A DNA stretch of 50,485 nucleotides, from assembly GCA_017444065.1 (NCBI GenBank), contig JAFSXJ010000025.1, forward strand, positions 1 through 50,485, in the 5' to 3' direction. Below, piece after piece: positions 32,069 through 41,708 of the stretch. The DNA is from Paludibacteraceae bacterium (GTDB lineage Bacteria; Bacteroidota; Bacteroidia; Bacteroidales; Paludibacteraceae). The notes under the pieces were generated by a model. That model did no database searches. It saw nothing but the letters and a program-made list of their open reading frames with translations, and was not told the origin of the DNA. The stretch's first letter is position 1; each line of letters begins with the position of its first letter. Position numbers and translations under genes: made by a program.

Positions 32069-33207
32069 GACACAACAATCTTCGTTCCATAAAACAGAGG
32101 CTGATGTATATCCTTTCGGTAATAATACCTGAAGGAAAGATTGTTGCGTTTCGCTCTTCGCCTGATTACTCGGACAATCCGTATGCCCTGTACAAATACA
32201 TGCTCCGTCATCGGGCTTATGCAGATTACCGATTTGTATGGTATGTGGATGATGTGCGGAACAGGCAGGTCGTAAAGGCTATCCAAGCCGAAAATTCGTC
32301 GGTTGTTGTACCGATTAACGCATTGCAACAATGGTGGTATCTGTTGCGGGCGAAGTACCTGATCTATTCGCATTCGTTTTACAACGATTATCACTTCCGC
32401 AATAGATGCAAACGCATCAACCTCTGGCATGGAACAGGATTCAAGAAAGTGGGAATAGATAATAATGAAGAACCCGTTAACTCAGACTTCCTTGTTACCA
32501 CCAACACAATTTGGCAACGCTATTTGGCTCATTCATTTGAGTTACCTATAGAGAATGTATGGGTTACCGGCGAGCCTCGGACAGACCTGATGTTTACCAC
32601 GACTGACTTTTTCAGACGCTTGCGTATTGACCCCAAGGCATATAGCAGTATCGGTATATGGCTGCCTACATTCCGCAAGCATATTCTGCTTGATTCGCTC
32701 GAGGGACAATACGATGAGACCAAACTGGCGGGATTCAGTATGGATGAATTATCCGCATTGGATGCGTTCTTGCAGAGAATAAACGGATTGTTGATTGTCA
32801 AACTGCATATGTATGACAAACTTCAACAGGTAGCCTTCCCAACCTTTAGTAATATATTGGTGGTGCGGCCTAAGGATTTTCAAAGTCAGCTTTATCCATT
32901 GCTGGGAGCTACCGACTATTTGATAACCGATTATTCCTCTGTCAGTTTTGACTATGATGTGCTGAATCGTCCGATGGCGTTTGTGCTAAATGATATGAAG
33001 CAATACATTGACCGGCGAGGATTCTATGAGGCGGATATTGAAGAAAAGCTTCCCGGAAAGATTGTAAATACGCTGAATGACTTGATAGAGTTTATTCGTG
33101 CCCCGAAGCAATACATGGTTGATACGCACAACAGGTTTAATGATTTCAAGGATGCAAATGTATCCAAACGTGTAGTAGAGCATATGCTTGCACTTGACCG
33201 CAGATGA
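32065..33207 (+). CDS. CDP-glycerol/CDP-ribitol phosphotransferase (TagF-type)
   Basis: A 380-residue cytoplasmic, membrane-associated transferase related to TagF/TarL and to capsule polyol-phosphate polymerases. Key motifs are present: INLWHGTGFKKVG with the catalytic His122, VKLHMYDK, and ITDYSSVSFDY at about residues 287-297. It lacks the extra N-terminal domains of bigger capsule polymerases. It moves glycerol- or ribitol-phosphate from the CDP-activated form onto a growing chain. The presence of a CDP-ribitol synthase fusion at 37,287 makes ribitol the more likely substrate; no glycerol-3-phosphate cytidylyltransferase (TagD) is seen. Overlaps both neighbours by 4 bases. Confidence 0.92.
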   Translation: MRHNNLRSIKQRLMYILSVIIPEGKIVAFRSSPDYSDNPYALYKYMLRHRAYADYRFVWYVDDVRNRQVVKAIQAENSSVVVPINALQQWWYLLRAKYLIYSHSFYNDYHFRNRCKRINLWHGTGFKKVGIDNNEEPVNSDFLVTTNTIWQRYLAHSFELPIENVWVTGEPRTDLMFTTTDFFRRLRIDPKAYSSIGIWLPTFRKHILLDSLEGQYDETKLAGFSMDELSALDAFLQRINGLLIVKLHMYDKLQQVAFPTFSNILVVRPKDFQSQLYPLLGATDYLITDYSSVSFDYDVLNRPMAFVLNDMKQYIDRRGFYEADIEEKLPGKIVNTLNDLIEFIRAPKQYMVDTHNRFNDFKDANVSKRVVEHMLALDRR

Positions 33208-34358
33208 ACAACAAGATAGTAAATAGCAAGATAACCATCTACATCATGGCTTTTATCCTAATCAGCCATGCTGCCGTTGTGTTTGATGCATTCTTCCTCA
33301 TCGATTTATCGGTGTCCTTACTTCGCTATCTTGTATTCTTCTTCGTAGCGTTTTTGTATCTACAAAAGTCAGTTAACCGGTACGAAATACTTTGGGCCGT
33401 ATTTTTCGTATATCTGTTATTCGCAACGTTCATCGGTCATGGCAAAGTCGCCACGGTTATAGGTCCTTCTATTGACATAATGATCTTGCTCATGATGTTT
33501 CATGTGTACAAGAAGAATATTAAAACCGTTTTGAAGGCGACAACAGCAGCGCTCTCATTCTATATCTACCTGAATGTGCTGTTACTTATCCTGCACCCCG
33601 ACGGGCTGTGGACAGATCCGATTAGTGGAAACGGTTATTACCTGCTGGGAGGCAATTACAACGGCATGGGAGCAAGATTCGTGTGTGCGCTGACGACTAA
33701 CATGTTGTTGTGCAAGGGCAATATGCGCGCCAAGATAAACATGGTATGTCTGTTGGCAGCATCTCTCTTCTCGGTGCTGTTTGTCGGATCGATGACATCA
33801 ACGGTGAGCATAATTATGCTTGCTATGCTGTGGCTGCTGGCAGGGATAAAGAAACATAATGTGCTGGTAATCTCATTTGTTATTTTTTATGTAGTGGTTC
33901 AGCTGTTTGTCGTATTCTTATTGTCAGATATAAGTAATCTTACAGCGATAGTCGATTTTATGGAGAACGTGCTTCATAAGGATACGACCTTTACCCGTCG
34001 TTCCCTATTGTGGGAAAACTCTGCCGATCTCATAGCAAAATCTCCGTGGATAGGGTATGGGTATCAAGATAAGGTGTGGAACGAACAGATGCTTGACGGT
34101 CCCGGAGCACATAACTTCATTTACACCATTCTGTTGTACGGAGGTTACCCGTTGCTGCTGATGTTCGTAGGGCTGGTAGTATTCGCTGTAAAACGTTGTG
34201 CTTCGCAGTTTAATGAGCGGACTTTATCCCGATTGCTGTTAGGTGTGAGTGTCTTCTTTTTTATGATGATTTTTGAATATTACTCTTTCTTTTTGATTGC
34301 ATATTTGTTGACCCTTCTATATTACTATCCTGCATTCAAGCCGAGAATTGAAGAATGA
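33204..34358 (+). CDS. O-antigen polymerase/ligase-family protein 1 (Wzy candidate)
   Basis: A 384-residue protein with about 10 membrane spans and, in the large periplasmic loop, RRSLLWENSADLIAKSPWIGYGY and DGPGAHNFIYTILLYGG, the pattern of Wzy_C/O-antigen ligase proteins. Acts at the outer face of the inner membrane to join repeat units. It shares LLGGNYNxMG and other segments with the protein at 46,489, so the two are paralogues. Strongly AT-rich, in the block of ATGA-overlapping genes. Confidence 0.85.
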   Translation: MNNKIVNSKITIYIMAFILISHAAVVFDAFFLIDLSVSLLRYLVFFFVAFLYLQKSVNRYEILWAVFFVYLLFATFIGHGKVATVIGPSIDIMILLMMFHVYKKNIKTVLKATTAALSFYIYLNVLLLILHPDGLWTDPISGNGYYLLGGNYNGMGARFVCALTTNMLLCKGNMRAKINMVCLLAASLFSVLFVGSMTSTVSIIMLAMLWLLAGIKKHNVLVISFVIFYVVVQLFVVFLLSDISNLTAIVDFMENVLHKDTTFTRRSLLWENSADLIAKSPWIGYGYQDKVWNEQMLDGPGAHNFIYTILLYGGYPLLLMFVGLVVFAVKRCASQFNERTLSRLLLGVSVFFFMMIFEYYSFFLIAYLLTLLYYYPAFKPRIEE

Positions 34359-35527
34359 TACGTGTACTCTACATACTAAGTGCAACAGATTGTATGGGTG
34401 GCGCAACAAAAGCCGTGATGAACCTGATAGATGGTGCGAAGGATGTCATCCCGCATTTCGTCTTGCCTGATGATACAGGAATAGCCGAGGTCCTACGTCA
34501 ACGGCATATCCGTTATAGTGTGTTGGATTATCGAATGTGTGTCTATCCTCCATTACACAGAGCTCAAGACTTCCTGTTGTTTGTTCCGCGATTGATTGGA
34601 CGTATATGGTTAAACGCTCGTGCAACTTGTCGTTTGGCTCAAATAGCCAAAGATTGGAAGGCGGATATCATTCACACTAACACCAGTGTAAACGATATCG
34701 GTTTTCGAGCTGCCCGCAAATTGCACCTACCTCATGTTTGGCACATTCGCGAGTATGGTATATCTGATTTCAAATTCCATCATTATCCCTGCGTAAGCCT
34801 TTTCCGACGGAAATTAAAATCCAAGCAATCCTACACGATATGCATTACACGGGACATTCAACGATATAACCATTTGCTCGACTGGCCGACATCGCGAGTG
34901 ATATACGATGGCGTTCTTCATGTCAATCAAACAAACCTTATTCTACCCAAACAGAACTATTTCTTGTTTGCCGGCAGATTAGAAGAAGGAAAAGGGATAG
35001 AACAGTTGCTATTTGCCTATGCAGTCTATTCTGTGAAGATGGAACATCTTTGTCCATTGTGGATTGCCGGAGGTACACGTGAATCGGACTATTTGGACAA
35101 ACTGATTAGAATAACTGAGCAGTTGCACATCAGTAGTAATGTACGGTTCCTTGGGTGGCGAAATGACATGTTGCCGCTGATGCAGCACGCGCTCGCTCTG
35201 GTTGTCCCGTCCCGTGCTGAAGGTTTTGGCTTCGTGGTAGCAGAGGGAATGTTTGCCGGAGCATTGGTGATTGGTAAAAATGTGTGTGGCATCAAAGAGC
35301 AATTACAAAATGGATTTGAACTGACAAAACAGGATATTGCTTTGGGATATGAAACACAGGACGAACTGGTGGAATATCTATCGCAAGTAAGCCAAACGGG
35401 TGTAGAATCATATATTCCAATGATTAAAGCCGGACAGCAGGCTGTCAAGCAATTATATTCCATTGAGAGCCACCAACAGGCTGTATGCCAGTTCTATAAC
35501 GATATAATCAATCACATGGAAAGATGA
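34355..35527 (+). CDS. glycosyltransferase family 4 protein
   Basis: A 390-residue GT-B enzyme. N-terminal segment [19 protein letters not shown] is the acceptor-side fold; C-terminal [40 protein letters not shown] and [20 protein letters not shown] (the E-x7-E donor motif) are typical GT4. Adds one sugar, of unknown identity, to the lipid-linked repeat unit. AT-rich (24 G+C in the 60 bases from 34,801) and joined to both neighbours by 4-base overlaps. Confidence 0.92.
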   Translation: MIRVLYILSATDCMGGATKAVMNLIDGAKDVIPHFVLPDDTGIAEVLRQRHIRYSVLDYRMCVYPPLHRAQDFLLFVPRLIGRIWLNARATCRLAQIAKDWKADIIHTNTSVNDIGFRAARKLHLPHVWHIREYGISDFKFHHYPCVSLFRRKLKSKQSYTICITRDIQRYNHLLDWPTSRVIYDGVLHVNQTNLILPKQNYFLFAGRLEEGKGIEQLLFAYAVYSVKMEHLCPLWIAGGTRESDYLDKLIRITEQLHISSNVRFLGWRNDMLPLMQHALALVVPSRAEGFGFVVAEGMFAGALVIGKNVCGIKEQLQNGFELTKQDIALGYETQDELVEYLSQVSQTGVESYIPMIKAGQQAVKQLYSIESHQQAVCQFYNDIINHMER

Positions 35528-36147
35528 GAAAGTTGTTACTGTTTTTAGGAAAGGCGTGGTCATATATACTACCCCGGCAAATTGTTTATTATCTCGGCAG
35601 GGCGAAGGATTATATGTACACCGGATATTCATGTCGAAAGTTTAAACTATGGGGCAAAGGCAGTCTTGTGACAGGCAGATGGCGTGAATTAGTCGGGGAG
35701 GAGTGTATTGAAGTTGGCAATGATTGTACGTTTTATCCGGATGTTGAACTTACTGCTTGGAAGAACTACAAGGGAGTATCATTCACTCCAACTATACATT
35801 TAGGCAATGGTTGTGTCATGCGTAACAGAAGCCATATAACCGCCATCAACCAAATACAAATCGGAGACAACCTTCTTACTGGTAATGATGTGTTAATTAG
35901 CGATAACAATCATGGTAATATAGAATTGCAAGATTTGCAAATTCGTCCGCAGGATAGAGAGTTAATTACGAAAGGGAGAATAGTCATTGGTGATAATGTG
36001 TGGATTGGCGACAAAGCCGTCATTCTCGGGAATGTGCAAATAGGCACCGGGGCAGTAATAGCTGCCGGTAGCGTTGTGACGAAAGATGTTCCGGCGTACT
36101 GCATTGCTGCAGGTGTTCCGGCAAAAGTGATTAAACAGATTAAATGA
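35524..36147 (+). CDS. left-handed beta-helix acyltransferase
   Basis: A 207-residue hexapeptide-repeat acyltransferase of the CysE/maltose-acetyltransferase branch. Repeats are visible in [20 protein letters not shown] and in [20 protein letters not shown], with the typical end [20 protein letters not shown]. The likely catalytic His is in DNNHGNIE. Probably O- or N-acetylates a sugar of the repeat unit. It could stand in for the missing PglD in the amino-sugar branch, but its sequence looks more like a wall/O-antigen O-acetyltransferase. Last gene of the AT-rich block. Confidence 0.88.
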   Translation: MRKLLLFLGKAWSYILPRQIVYYLGRAKDYMYTGYSCRKFKLWGKGSLVTGRWRELVGEECIEVGNDCTFYPDVELTAWKNYKGVSFTPTIHLGNGCVMRNRSHITAINQIQIGDNLLTGNDVLISDNNHGNIELQDLQIRPQDRELITKGRIVIGDNVWIGDKAVILGNVQIGTGAVIAAGSVVTKDVPAYCIAAGVPAKVIKQIK

Positions 36148-37244
36148 TAGCAAATATGGCTAATCAGACGAATACAAAACGTGCGCGGATAATAGCATTC
36201 TACCTGCCTCAGTTCCACCCGATACCTGAGAATGATTTATGGTGGGGGAAGGGTTTTACGGAGTGGACGAACGTCAGCAAAGGACGTCCGCTCTTCCGCG
36301 GTCACAAACAGCCGCACGTACCTGCTGACCTCGGATACTACAATCTGCTCGACCCTCAGGTGCGTCAGCAACAGGCTGAGTTGGCCAAAGAGGCCGGTGT
36401 GGACGGATTCTGCTACTGGCACTATTGGTTCGGGAACGGCCGCCAATTGTTGGAGAAACCCTTGCAAGAGGTAATCAGGCTCGGAGAGCCGGATTTCCCG
36501 TTCTGTCTTGGCTGGGCGAACCATAATTGGGAGAAGAAACTGTGGAACAGCGAGATATCTCCGTTGAGCAAGCAGTTGCTTGCCAAGCAGCTTTATCCCG
36601 GCTTGGAGGATATCGACCGGCACTTCTACACCATGTTGCCGGCGTTCAAAGACCCGCGATACATGCGTATAGACAACAGGCTGTTGTTCCTCATATATAC
36701 GCCCCATGAGAATCCGCTGATGCAAACGCATATCGAGCGCTGGCAAGAACTGGCGAAGAATGAAGGTCTGGGCGGGTTCTACTTCATCGCTCAATGCCGA
36801 AGAAAGGAGGAACTGGATATGTACCGTGGCCTGCCGTTTGATGCGCTGAATTATGACTGCCTGTTCTACTTTTTCAACCAAGGCGATTTGCGCAAACTGG
36901 CTGCACACCTGTTCAATTGGGCAATCACCACTCCGTACAAGGCGGTGCTGAAGAAGTACGACACATCGCTGATAAAAGAAGATGTCTATCCGACCATATA
37001 TCCCAACTGGGATACGACGCCGCGGCGCGGCTATGTGGGAACGATATTCACAGGAAGCACACCGGCTCTGTTCAAGCAGCATGTGAAGCAGATCATCGAC
37101 GCCACCCAGCCTAATACGGACGGCGACAAGGTAATCTTCCTCAAGTCGTGGAACGAATGGGCAGAGGGCAACTATATGGAGCCTGACACGGAGTTTGGGC
37201 ACCAATATCTTGAAGCGCTGCACGATGCGCTGTATGACGAATGA
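36144..37244 (+). CDS. WbsX-type glycan biosynthesis protein (GH99-like domain)
   Basis: A 366-residue protein (or 362 from the ATG at 36,156). Family signature is strong: [58 protein letters not shown], and later [16 protein letters not shown]. WbsX-like proteins occur in O-antigen and capsule loci and share a fold with family 99 glycoside hydrolases, so they are described as putative glycosyltransferases or as processing hydrolases. Which applies here is not known. Clear GC shift back to high GC at its start. Confidence 0.88.
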   Translation: MIANMANQTNTKRARIIAFYLPQFHPIPENDLWWGKGFTEWTNVSKGRPLFRGHKQPHVPADLGYYNLLDPQVRQQQAELAKEAGVDGFCYWHYWFGNGRQLLEKPLQEVIRLGEPDFPFCLGWANHNWEKKLWNSEISPLSKQLLAKQLYPGLEDIDRHFYTMLPAFKDPRYMRIDNRLLFLIYTPHENPLMQTHIERWQELAKNEGLGGFYFIAQCRRKEELDMYRGLPFDALNYDCLFYFFNQGDLRKLAAHLFNWAITTPYKAVLKKYDTSLIKEDVYPTIYPNWDTTPRRGYVGTIFTGSTPALFKQHVKQIIDATQPNTDGDKVIFLKSWNEWAEGNYMEPDTEFGHQYLEALHDALYDE

Positions 37245-37286
37245 TTACAAGTAATCAAACAGAAACGAAAATCAAATAGCAACTAT

Positions 37287-38657
37287 ATGAATATAGCAGT
37301 TGTACTTGCCGGCGGCAGCGGTTCGCGGCTGGGAAATGACATACCGAAGCAATTCCTGAAAGTAGCAGGCAAACAGGTGATTGAGCACACGATAGATGTG
37401 TTTGACAACTGTGACCTGATTGACGAGATATGCATCGTCAGCAAGCCGGATTATGTAACCGATGTAGAGGCACTGGTTGTGAAGAACCAGTACAAGAAAG
37501 TCAAGAAGATCCTGAACGGCGGTAAGGAGCGTTATGACAGCAGTCTGGCTGCCATCAACGCATACACTGACGACGAGGCGAATATGCTGTTCCACGATGC
37601 GGTGCGGCCGTTGGTGAACGAGCGAATCATACGCGACTGCATTGAAGCGCTCAAGCACTACAATGCCGTTGACGTGGCGGCTAAGACGACCGACACCATC
37701 ATCTCGGTGGATGCCGATGAGTGTATCGACTTCATACCCAACCGTGCTAATCTGCGCAACGGCCAGACACCGCAGTGCTTCAAGCGCAGGACGATACGCC
37801 GGGCGTACGAGATAGCCCTAGCTGACCCGAACTTTGTGACTACCGACGATTGCGGTACGGTGCGCAAGTACCTGCCTGAAGAGCCAATCTTCGTCGTGGC
37901 AGGCGAGAACTCGAACATGAAACTTACATACCTTGAGGATCTGTTCCTGCTGGACAAACTGTTCCAGCTGCGTACGCAGAGCGGCGAGCAGAAGCATCTT
38001 TCGGCGGAAGCCCTTCAGGGACTGAAGGAGAAGGTGATAGTGATCTTCGGCGGCAGTTACGGCATAGGCGGTGAGATGGTCAGTATCGGGCAGAAGCACG
38101 GTGCGCGGATATACTCGTTCTCGCGTTCACAGAACGGCTGCGACGTGTCGAAGGCGGAGAATGTCCGACAGGCGTTGAGCGAGGTGGCTGCGAAGGAAGG
38201 CCGCATAGATGTGGTGGTCAACACGGCAGGCGTACTGGTGAAGGAGGCATTGACATCCATGACACCGGATGCAATCATGGCTTCGTTGAATGTGAACCTG
38301 TTAGGCGTAATCAATGTGGCGCGTGAGGCGTTCCCGTACCTGCGAGATACGCGTGGTTCGCTGCTGTTCTATACCAGCAGCAGTTATACCCGCGGACGAA
38401 TGATGTACAGTCTATATTCGGCAACCAAGGCGGCCATTGTGAACTTTGTTCAGGCTATAGCGGAAGAGTGGAACGCCTTCAGTATCCGCGTCAACTGCAT
38501 TAACCCCGAGCGCACCAAGACACCTATGCGCGTGCAGAACTTCGGTAACGAACCTGAGGGCTCACTGCTGCCCGCCGAGGACGTAGCGGTGGCTTCGTTC
38601 AATACCGTCTTCTCCGACGCCACAGGCGAGGTGATAGACGTAAGAAGAAAAAAGTAA
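37287..38657 (+). CDS. bifunctional CDP-ribitol synthase (IspD-like cytidylyltransferase + SDR reductase)
   Basis: A 456-residue fusion. Residues 1-240 are an IspD/TarI-type cytidylyltransferase (VVLAGGSGSRLGNDIPKQFL, GGKERYDSSLAAIN, LFHDAVRPLV, VTTDDCGTVRKY). Residues about 247-456 are a short-chain dehydrogenase (IFGGSYGIGGEM, VVVNTAGVL, catalytic YSATK with Tyr377/Lys381). The layout and length match Haemophilus Bcs1/Acs1, which reduces ribulose 5-phosphate to ribitol 5-phosphate and couples it to CTP. It is therefore not the isoprenoid enzyme IspD. The product, CDP-ribitol, would feed the TagF-type and LicD-type transferases in the same operon. Substrate assignment is by family and context. 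Confidence 0.9.
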   Translation: MNIAVVLAGGSGSRLGNDIPKQFLKVAGKQVIEHTIDVFDNCDLIDEICIVSKPDYVTDVEALVVKNQYKKVKKILNGGKERYDSSLAAINAYTDDEANMLFHDAVRPLVNERIIRDCIEALKHYNAVDVAAKTTDTIISVDADECIDFIPNRANLRNGQTPQCFKRRTIRRAYEIALADPNFVTTDDCGTVRKYLPEEPIFVVAGENSNMKLTYLEDLFLLDKLFQLRTQSGEQKHLSAEALQGLKEKVIVIFGGSYGIGGEMVSIGQKHGARIYSFSRSQNGCDVSKAENVRQALSEVAAKEGRIDVVVNTAGVLVKEALTSMTPDAIMASLNVNLLGVINVAREAFPYLRDTRGSLLFYTSSSYTRGRMMYSLYSATKAAIVNFVQAIAEEWNAFSIRVNCINPERTKTPMRVQNFGNEPEGSLLPAEDVAVASFNTVFSDATGEVIDVRRKK

Positions 38658-38660
38658 GAG

Positions 38661-39599
38661 ATGGCAAGCATGTATAACTATAGTGTCATCATTCCCCATT
38701 ATAACACTCCGGATTTGCTGGAGCGTTGCCTGAAGAGCATCCCCGAGCGGGAGGATATACAGGTGCTGGTGATTGACGATAACAGCGCCCCGCAGTATGC
38801 AGGGCAGATACGTCAGGTGTGCAAGCAGCGCAGCAATGTCTGCCTCACCGAAACGAAGGAAGGTCTCGGAGCCGGCTATGCGCGCAATGTAGGACTGCAG
38901 CAGGCGAGCGATTGCCGATGGCTGCTGTTTGCCGATGCTGATGATTACTTCACGCCTAAGGCATGGGATTACTTTGATGCGCATCGGGATGACCAAACGG
39001 AACTGATATACTTTTATTCCATTTGTGTCTATTCCGATACAGGTCTGCCTGGTGACAGACATCTAAAGATGAAGAACAGGATAGATGACTATCAGAGCAA
39101 TCCTTATCATATAACCGAGGGCTACTTGCGCTACAACTACTACGAACCCTGGGGCAAGATGATTCGTGCGAATGTGGTGTTCGACAATCATATTCAGTTC
39201 GAGCAGACGCGCTGGGGAAACGATGTGCACTTCTCAACCCTTGTGGGCGTATATGCTCGCACGGTGGCAGCCTATACAGATGAGGTGTACTGCGTGACTA
39301 TCTCCCATGGCAGTCTGGTACACCAGCACTCGCTGGAGACCCGTCGGTGCCGGTATGAGGTCCTGTTGCGCAACAACGCCTACCTGCGACAGATAGGTCT
39401 GCCGGAGTTTCAGGACTCACTGATGTACTCCCTCAGGTGGGCTGCCAAACTCGGAGGACTGAAGGCTGTTGTGGAGTTCATACGGATTGGAAAGAAGTAC
39501 GACGCAGATTTCTTCCACGGCGCAAACAAGTGGTTAAAGAATTTCTTTGTGTCGAATCAGGAGTACAAGCACAAAGACAAATATATCGTCAGAAAATAA
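38661..39599 (+). CDS. glycosyltransferase family 2 protein
   Basis: A 312-residue GT-A enzyme with NYSVIIPHYNTPDLLERCL at the N-terminus, VLVIDDNS, GLGAGYARNVGL and the DxD-like metal site FADADDYF at about residues 93-100. An HxxW-type late motif is not obvious. It has no signal peptide and works at the cytoplasmic face. It lies 3 bases after the CDP-ribitol synthase gene and 3 before licD-like, so it may build the acceptor that the phosphotransferases modify. Confidence 0.9.
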   Translation: MASMYNYSVIIPHYNTPDLLERCLKSIPEREDIQVLVIDDNSAPQYAGQIRQVCKQRSNVCLTETKEGLGAGYARNVGLQQASDCRWLLFADADDYFTPKAWDYFDAHRDDQTELIYFYSICVYSDTGLPGDRHLKMKNRIDDYQSNPYHITEGYLRYNYYEPWGKMIRANVVFDNHIQFEQTRWGNDVHFSTLVGVYARTVAAYTDEVYCVTISHGSLVHQHSLETRRCRYEVLLRNNAYLRQIGLPEFQDSLMYSLRWAAKLGGLKAVVEFIRIGKKYDADFFHGANKWLKNFFVSNQEYKHKDKYIVRK

Positions 39600-39602
39600 A
39601 GA

Positions 39603-40508
39603 ATGAAGTCAGATTTTGAATTGATGAACGAACTCGCCAAGCGCACTGCATACCTGCGTGAACTGACCGAGGCGGAAGGCAAAGCTCTGAAGAAGACGTT
39701 GCTGGACATGTACGTTGATATAGCCCGTCTGTGCGAGGCGCACAACCTGACGGTGATGCTGTGCGGCGGCAGTTGTCTGGGGGCGATACGCCACAAGGGC
39801 TTCATCCCGTGGGACGACGATTTTGACTTGCTGATGCCGCGAAGGGACTACGAGCAACTGATTACGCTGCTCGGGCAAGGGGCTCTGGGTGAGAACTATG
39901 AGTACAATACGCCGAACGCCAAAACCGACGCCAAGAACGTGTTCTTGAAAATCTATCGCAAGAACACCTTGAACGTGGATATTTATAGCGACAATCCCAC
40001 CTTTCCGCGAGGCATATCAATCGACGTGTTTGCTCTGGACGCTGTTCCGTTCACACGCTTCGGACAGGCGGTAAAGGGGCTGATAGCCAACGGACTGCAA
40101 TTCATATCTATCCTCGTTCTGTACGCCAAGTACCCGAGCGAACACCTGAAAGAATTTATGTCGCTTGACAAGAATATGCGCCGCCGGTATCGCATCAAAT
40201 GTATGCTGGGCAAAGTGTTCGGAATCATCCCTCACCGCAAATGGGTGTGGTGGTTTGACCGCTTTGTGGCATCCGAGCGCGACGACCGTCCATGGGGCAT
40301 ACCTACGGGCAGAAAATACTACAATGGGGAGATCTTTCCCCGTGAGGTGTATATGCCTGCCGGCGAGGCGGAGTTTGAGGGAGTAAAGGTGCATATACCC
40401 AATCAGTATGATCCGTATCTGCGGAATTTGTACAAGGATTATATGCAACTGCCGCCCGTGGATAAGAGGGAAAGACATTTTATAGTGGAATTCAAAGCAG
40501 AAATATAA
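39603..40508 (+). CDS. LicD/fukutin-family phosphotransferase
   Basis: A 301-residue nucleotidyltransferase-fold protein with the LicD core MLCGGSCLGAIRHKGFIPWD and the metal-binding DDDFD at residues 71-75, then LLMPRRDYEQL. LicD proteins transfer phosphocholine or other phospho-alcohols from CDP carriers to sugars; the mammalian relatives fukutin and FKRP transfer ribitol phosphate. With no choline uptake or CDP-choline gene here, and a CDP-ribitol synthase two genes upstream, ribitol phosphate is the better guess. Overlaps the next gene by 1 base. Confidence 0.92.
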   Translation: MKSDFELMNELAKRTAYLRELTEAEGKALKKTLLDMYVDIARLCEAHNLTVMLCGGSCLGAIRHKGFIPWDDDFDLLMPRRDYEQLITLLGQGALGENYEYNTPNAKTDAKNVFLKIYRKNTLNVDIYSDNPTFPRGISIDVFALDAVPFTRFGQAVKGLIANGLQFISILVLYAKYPSEHLKEFMSLDKNMRRRYRIKCMLGKVFGIIPHRKWVWWFDRFVASERDDRPWGIPTGRKYYNGEIFPREVYMPAGEAEFEGVKVHIPNQYDPYLRNLYKDYMQLPPVDKRERHFIVEFKAEI

Positions 40509-41707
40509 TGATGAAACGCCCACACGTCTTAGTGATTAACTCAAAGACCCTGCTGCCGAACATAGACGGTGCGACAATCAGGAGTCTGCAGATGATTCGC
40601 ATGTTAGCCGGGACATGTGACGTGGATGTCGTATATACCTGCCAGCGTTCGTTGCAGCCGAAAGACCTGTCGCCGCTGTATGCCTATTGCAAGCATGTGA
40701 CCGGCTTCACAACCTCCACTATAGCGATGATTGTGCGGGGATGTCTGGGGCTGTTCAGTCGCAAACCGCTGCAATGCGCCTACTTCTATTCACCCGAAGC
40801 GCAACGGTATATTGACAGCCATCTGTCCGAATATGACTTTGTGTTCTGCAACAATGTGCGTGCCGCTCAATACGTGGTAGGGCAGGAGTGCAACAAGGTG
40901 ATTGATTATGTGGACGCTCTGTCGATGAGGTTCAGGAAGGAGATAGATAATGTAGGCCTGATTAAGCGACTTGTGTTCCGTATTGAGTACAAGCGTCTGA
41001 CGGAGTATGAGGTGAAGATTTACCGCGAGTTCCAGGGGCATTTCATCATCTCGGATATTGACCGCCAGTATATCCTCCGTCATGCAGGAACGACCTGCAA
41101 GGAGATTCATGTGATCAACAACAGCACTGAACTGCGTCCGGCAGTGCAGACGAATGACAAGCAGAACCTCGTATTTGTAGGCTCGATGTATTACGACCCG
41201 AACATTGTGGCGGTGACTACGTTTGTGCATCATTCTTTCCCACGGATAAAAGCCGCCGTTCCCGGAGCCACATTCTATATCGTCGGCACGCGTCCGTCGC
41301 GGGCTGTCAGAGAGTTGGCGGCGGATAGTGTGGTAGTAACGGGCTTTGTGGATGACCCGCAAGCATATCTGCGCGATGCCACCGTTGTAGTTGTGCCGAT
41401 GATTTCCGGTGCAGGTGTGCAGAACAAGATTCTGGAAGCAATGTCCATGGGTTGCTGCGTGGTGACAACGGACATAGGCTCGGAAGGTTTGGACGATGTC
41501 GTCAGCGGGCGGGATATAATTATCTGCCACGACTATGAAGATATTGCCGATGTGGTGATTGACCTGATTGCTGACAAGCAGCGTCGTGCAGAAATCGGCA
41601 GAAACGCGCGCAACTATATATCGGGTCATCTGACATACGAAATAATTGAGAAACAGTTCACCAACTGCCTGCAGCAAGTAATCAAACAGGAGAAAACCAA
41701 TCATTGA
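40508..41707 (+). CDS. glycosyltransferase, GT4-like (GT-B fold)
   Basis: A 399-residue protein. The N-terminal half resembles acceptor-binding domains that start VLVINSKTLLPNIDGATIRS; the C-terminal half has LVFVGSMYYDPNIVAVTTFV, VPGATFYIVGTRPSRAVREL and GVQNKILEAMSMGCCVVTTD, as in GT4 enzymes of the WbuB/exopolysaccharide kind. Sugar specificity unknown. Starts at the TAATG overlap with licD-like; MM at the start gives two equivalent ATGs. Confidence 0.9.
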   Translation: MMKRPHVLVINSKTLLPNIDGATIRSLQMIRMLAGTCDVDVVYTCQRSLQPKDLSPLYAYCKHVTGFTTSTIAMIVRGCLGLFSRKPLQCAYFYSPEAQRYIDSHLSEYDFVFCNNVRAAQYVVGQECNKVIDYVDALSMRFRKEIDNVGLIKRLVFRIEYKRLTEYEVKIYREFQGHFIISDIDRQYILRHAGTTCKEIHVINNSTELRPAVQTNDKQNLVFVGSMYYDPNIVAVTTFVHHSFPRIKAAVPGATFYIVGTRPSRAVRELAADSVVVTGFVDDPQAYLRDATVVVVPMISGAGVQNKILEAMSMGCCVVTTDIGSEGLDDVVSGRDIIICHDYEDIADVVIDLIADKQRRAEIGRNARNYISGHLTYEIIEKQFTNCLQQVIKQEKTNH

Positions 41708-41708
41708 T

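Noticed and set aside
37287..38657. Isoprenoid enzyme IspD
   Set aside because: The N-terminal half is related, but the SDR fusion and the surrounding polysaccharide genes match CDP-ribitol synthases of the Bcs1/Acs1 type.
32065..40508. Gram-positive origin suggested by teichoic-acid-like genes
   Set aside because: The same window has lpxH, SusC/SusD, outer membrane export and Bacteroidota promoters; polyol-phosphate genes also occur in Gram-negative capsule loci.
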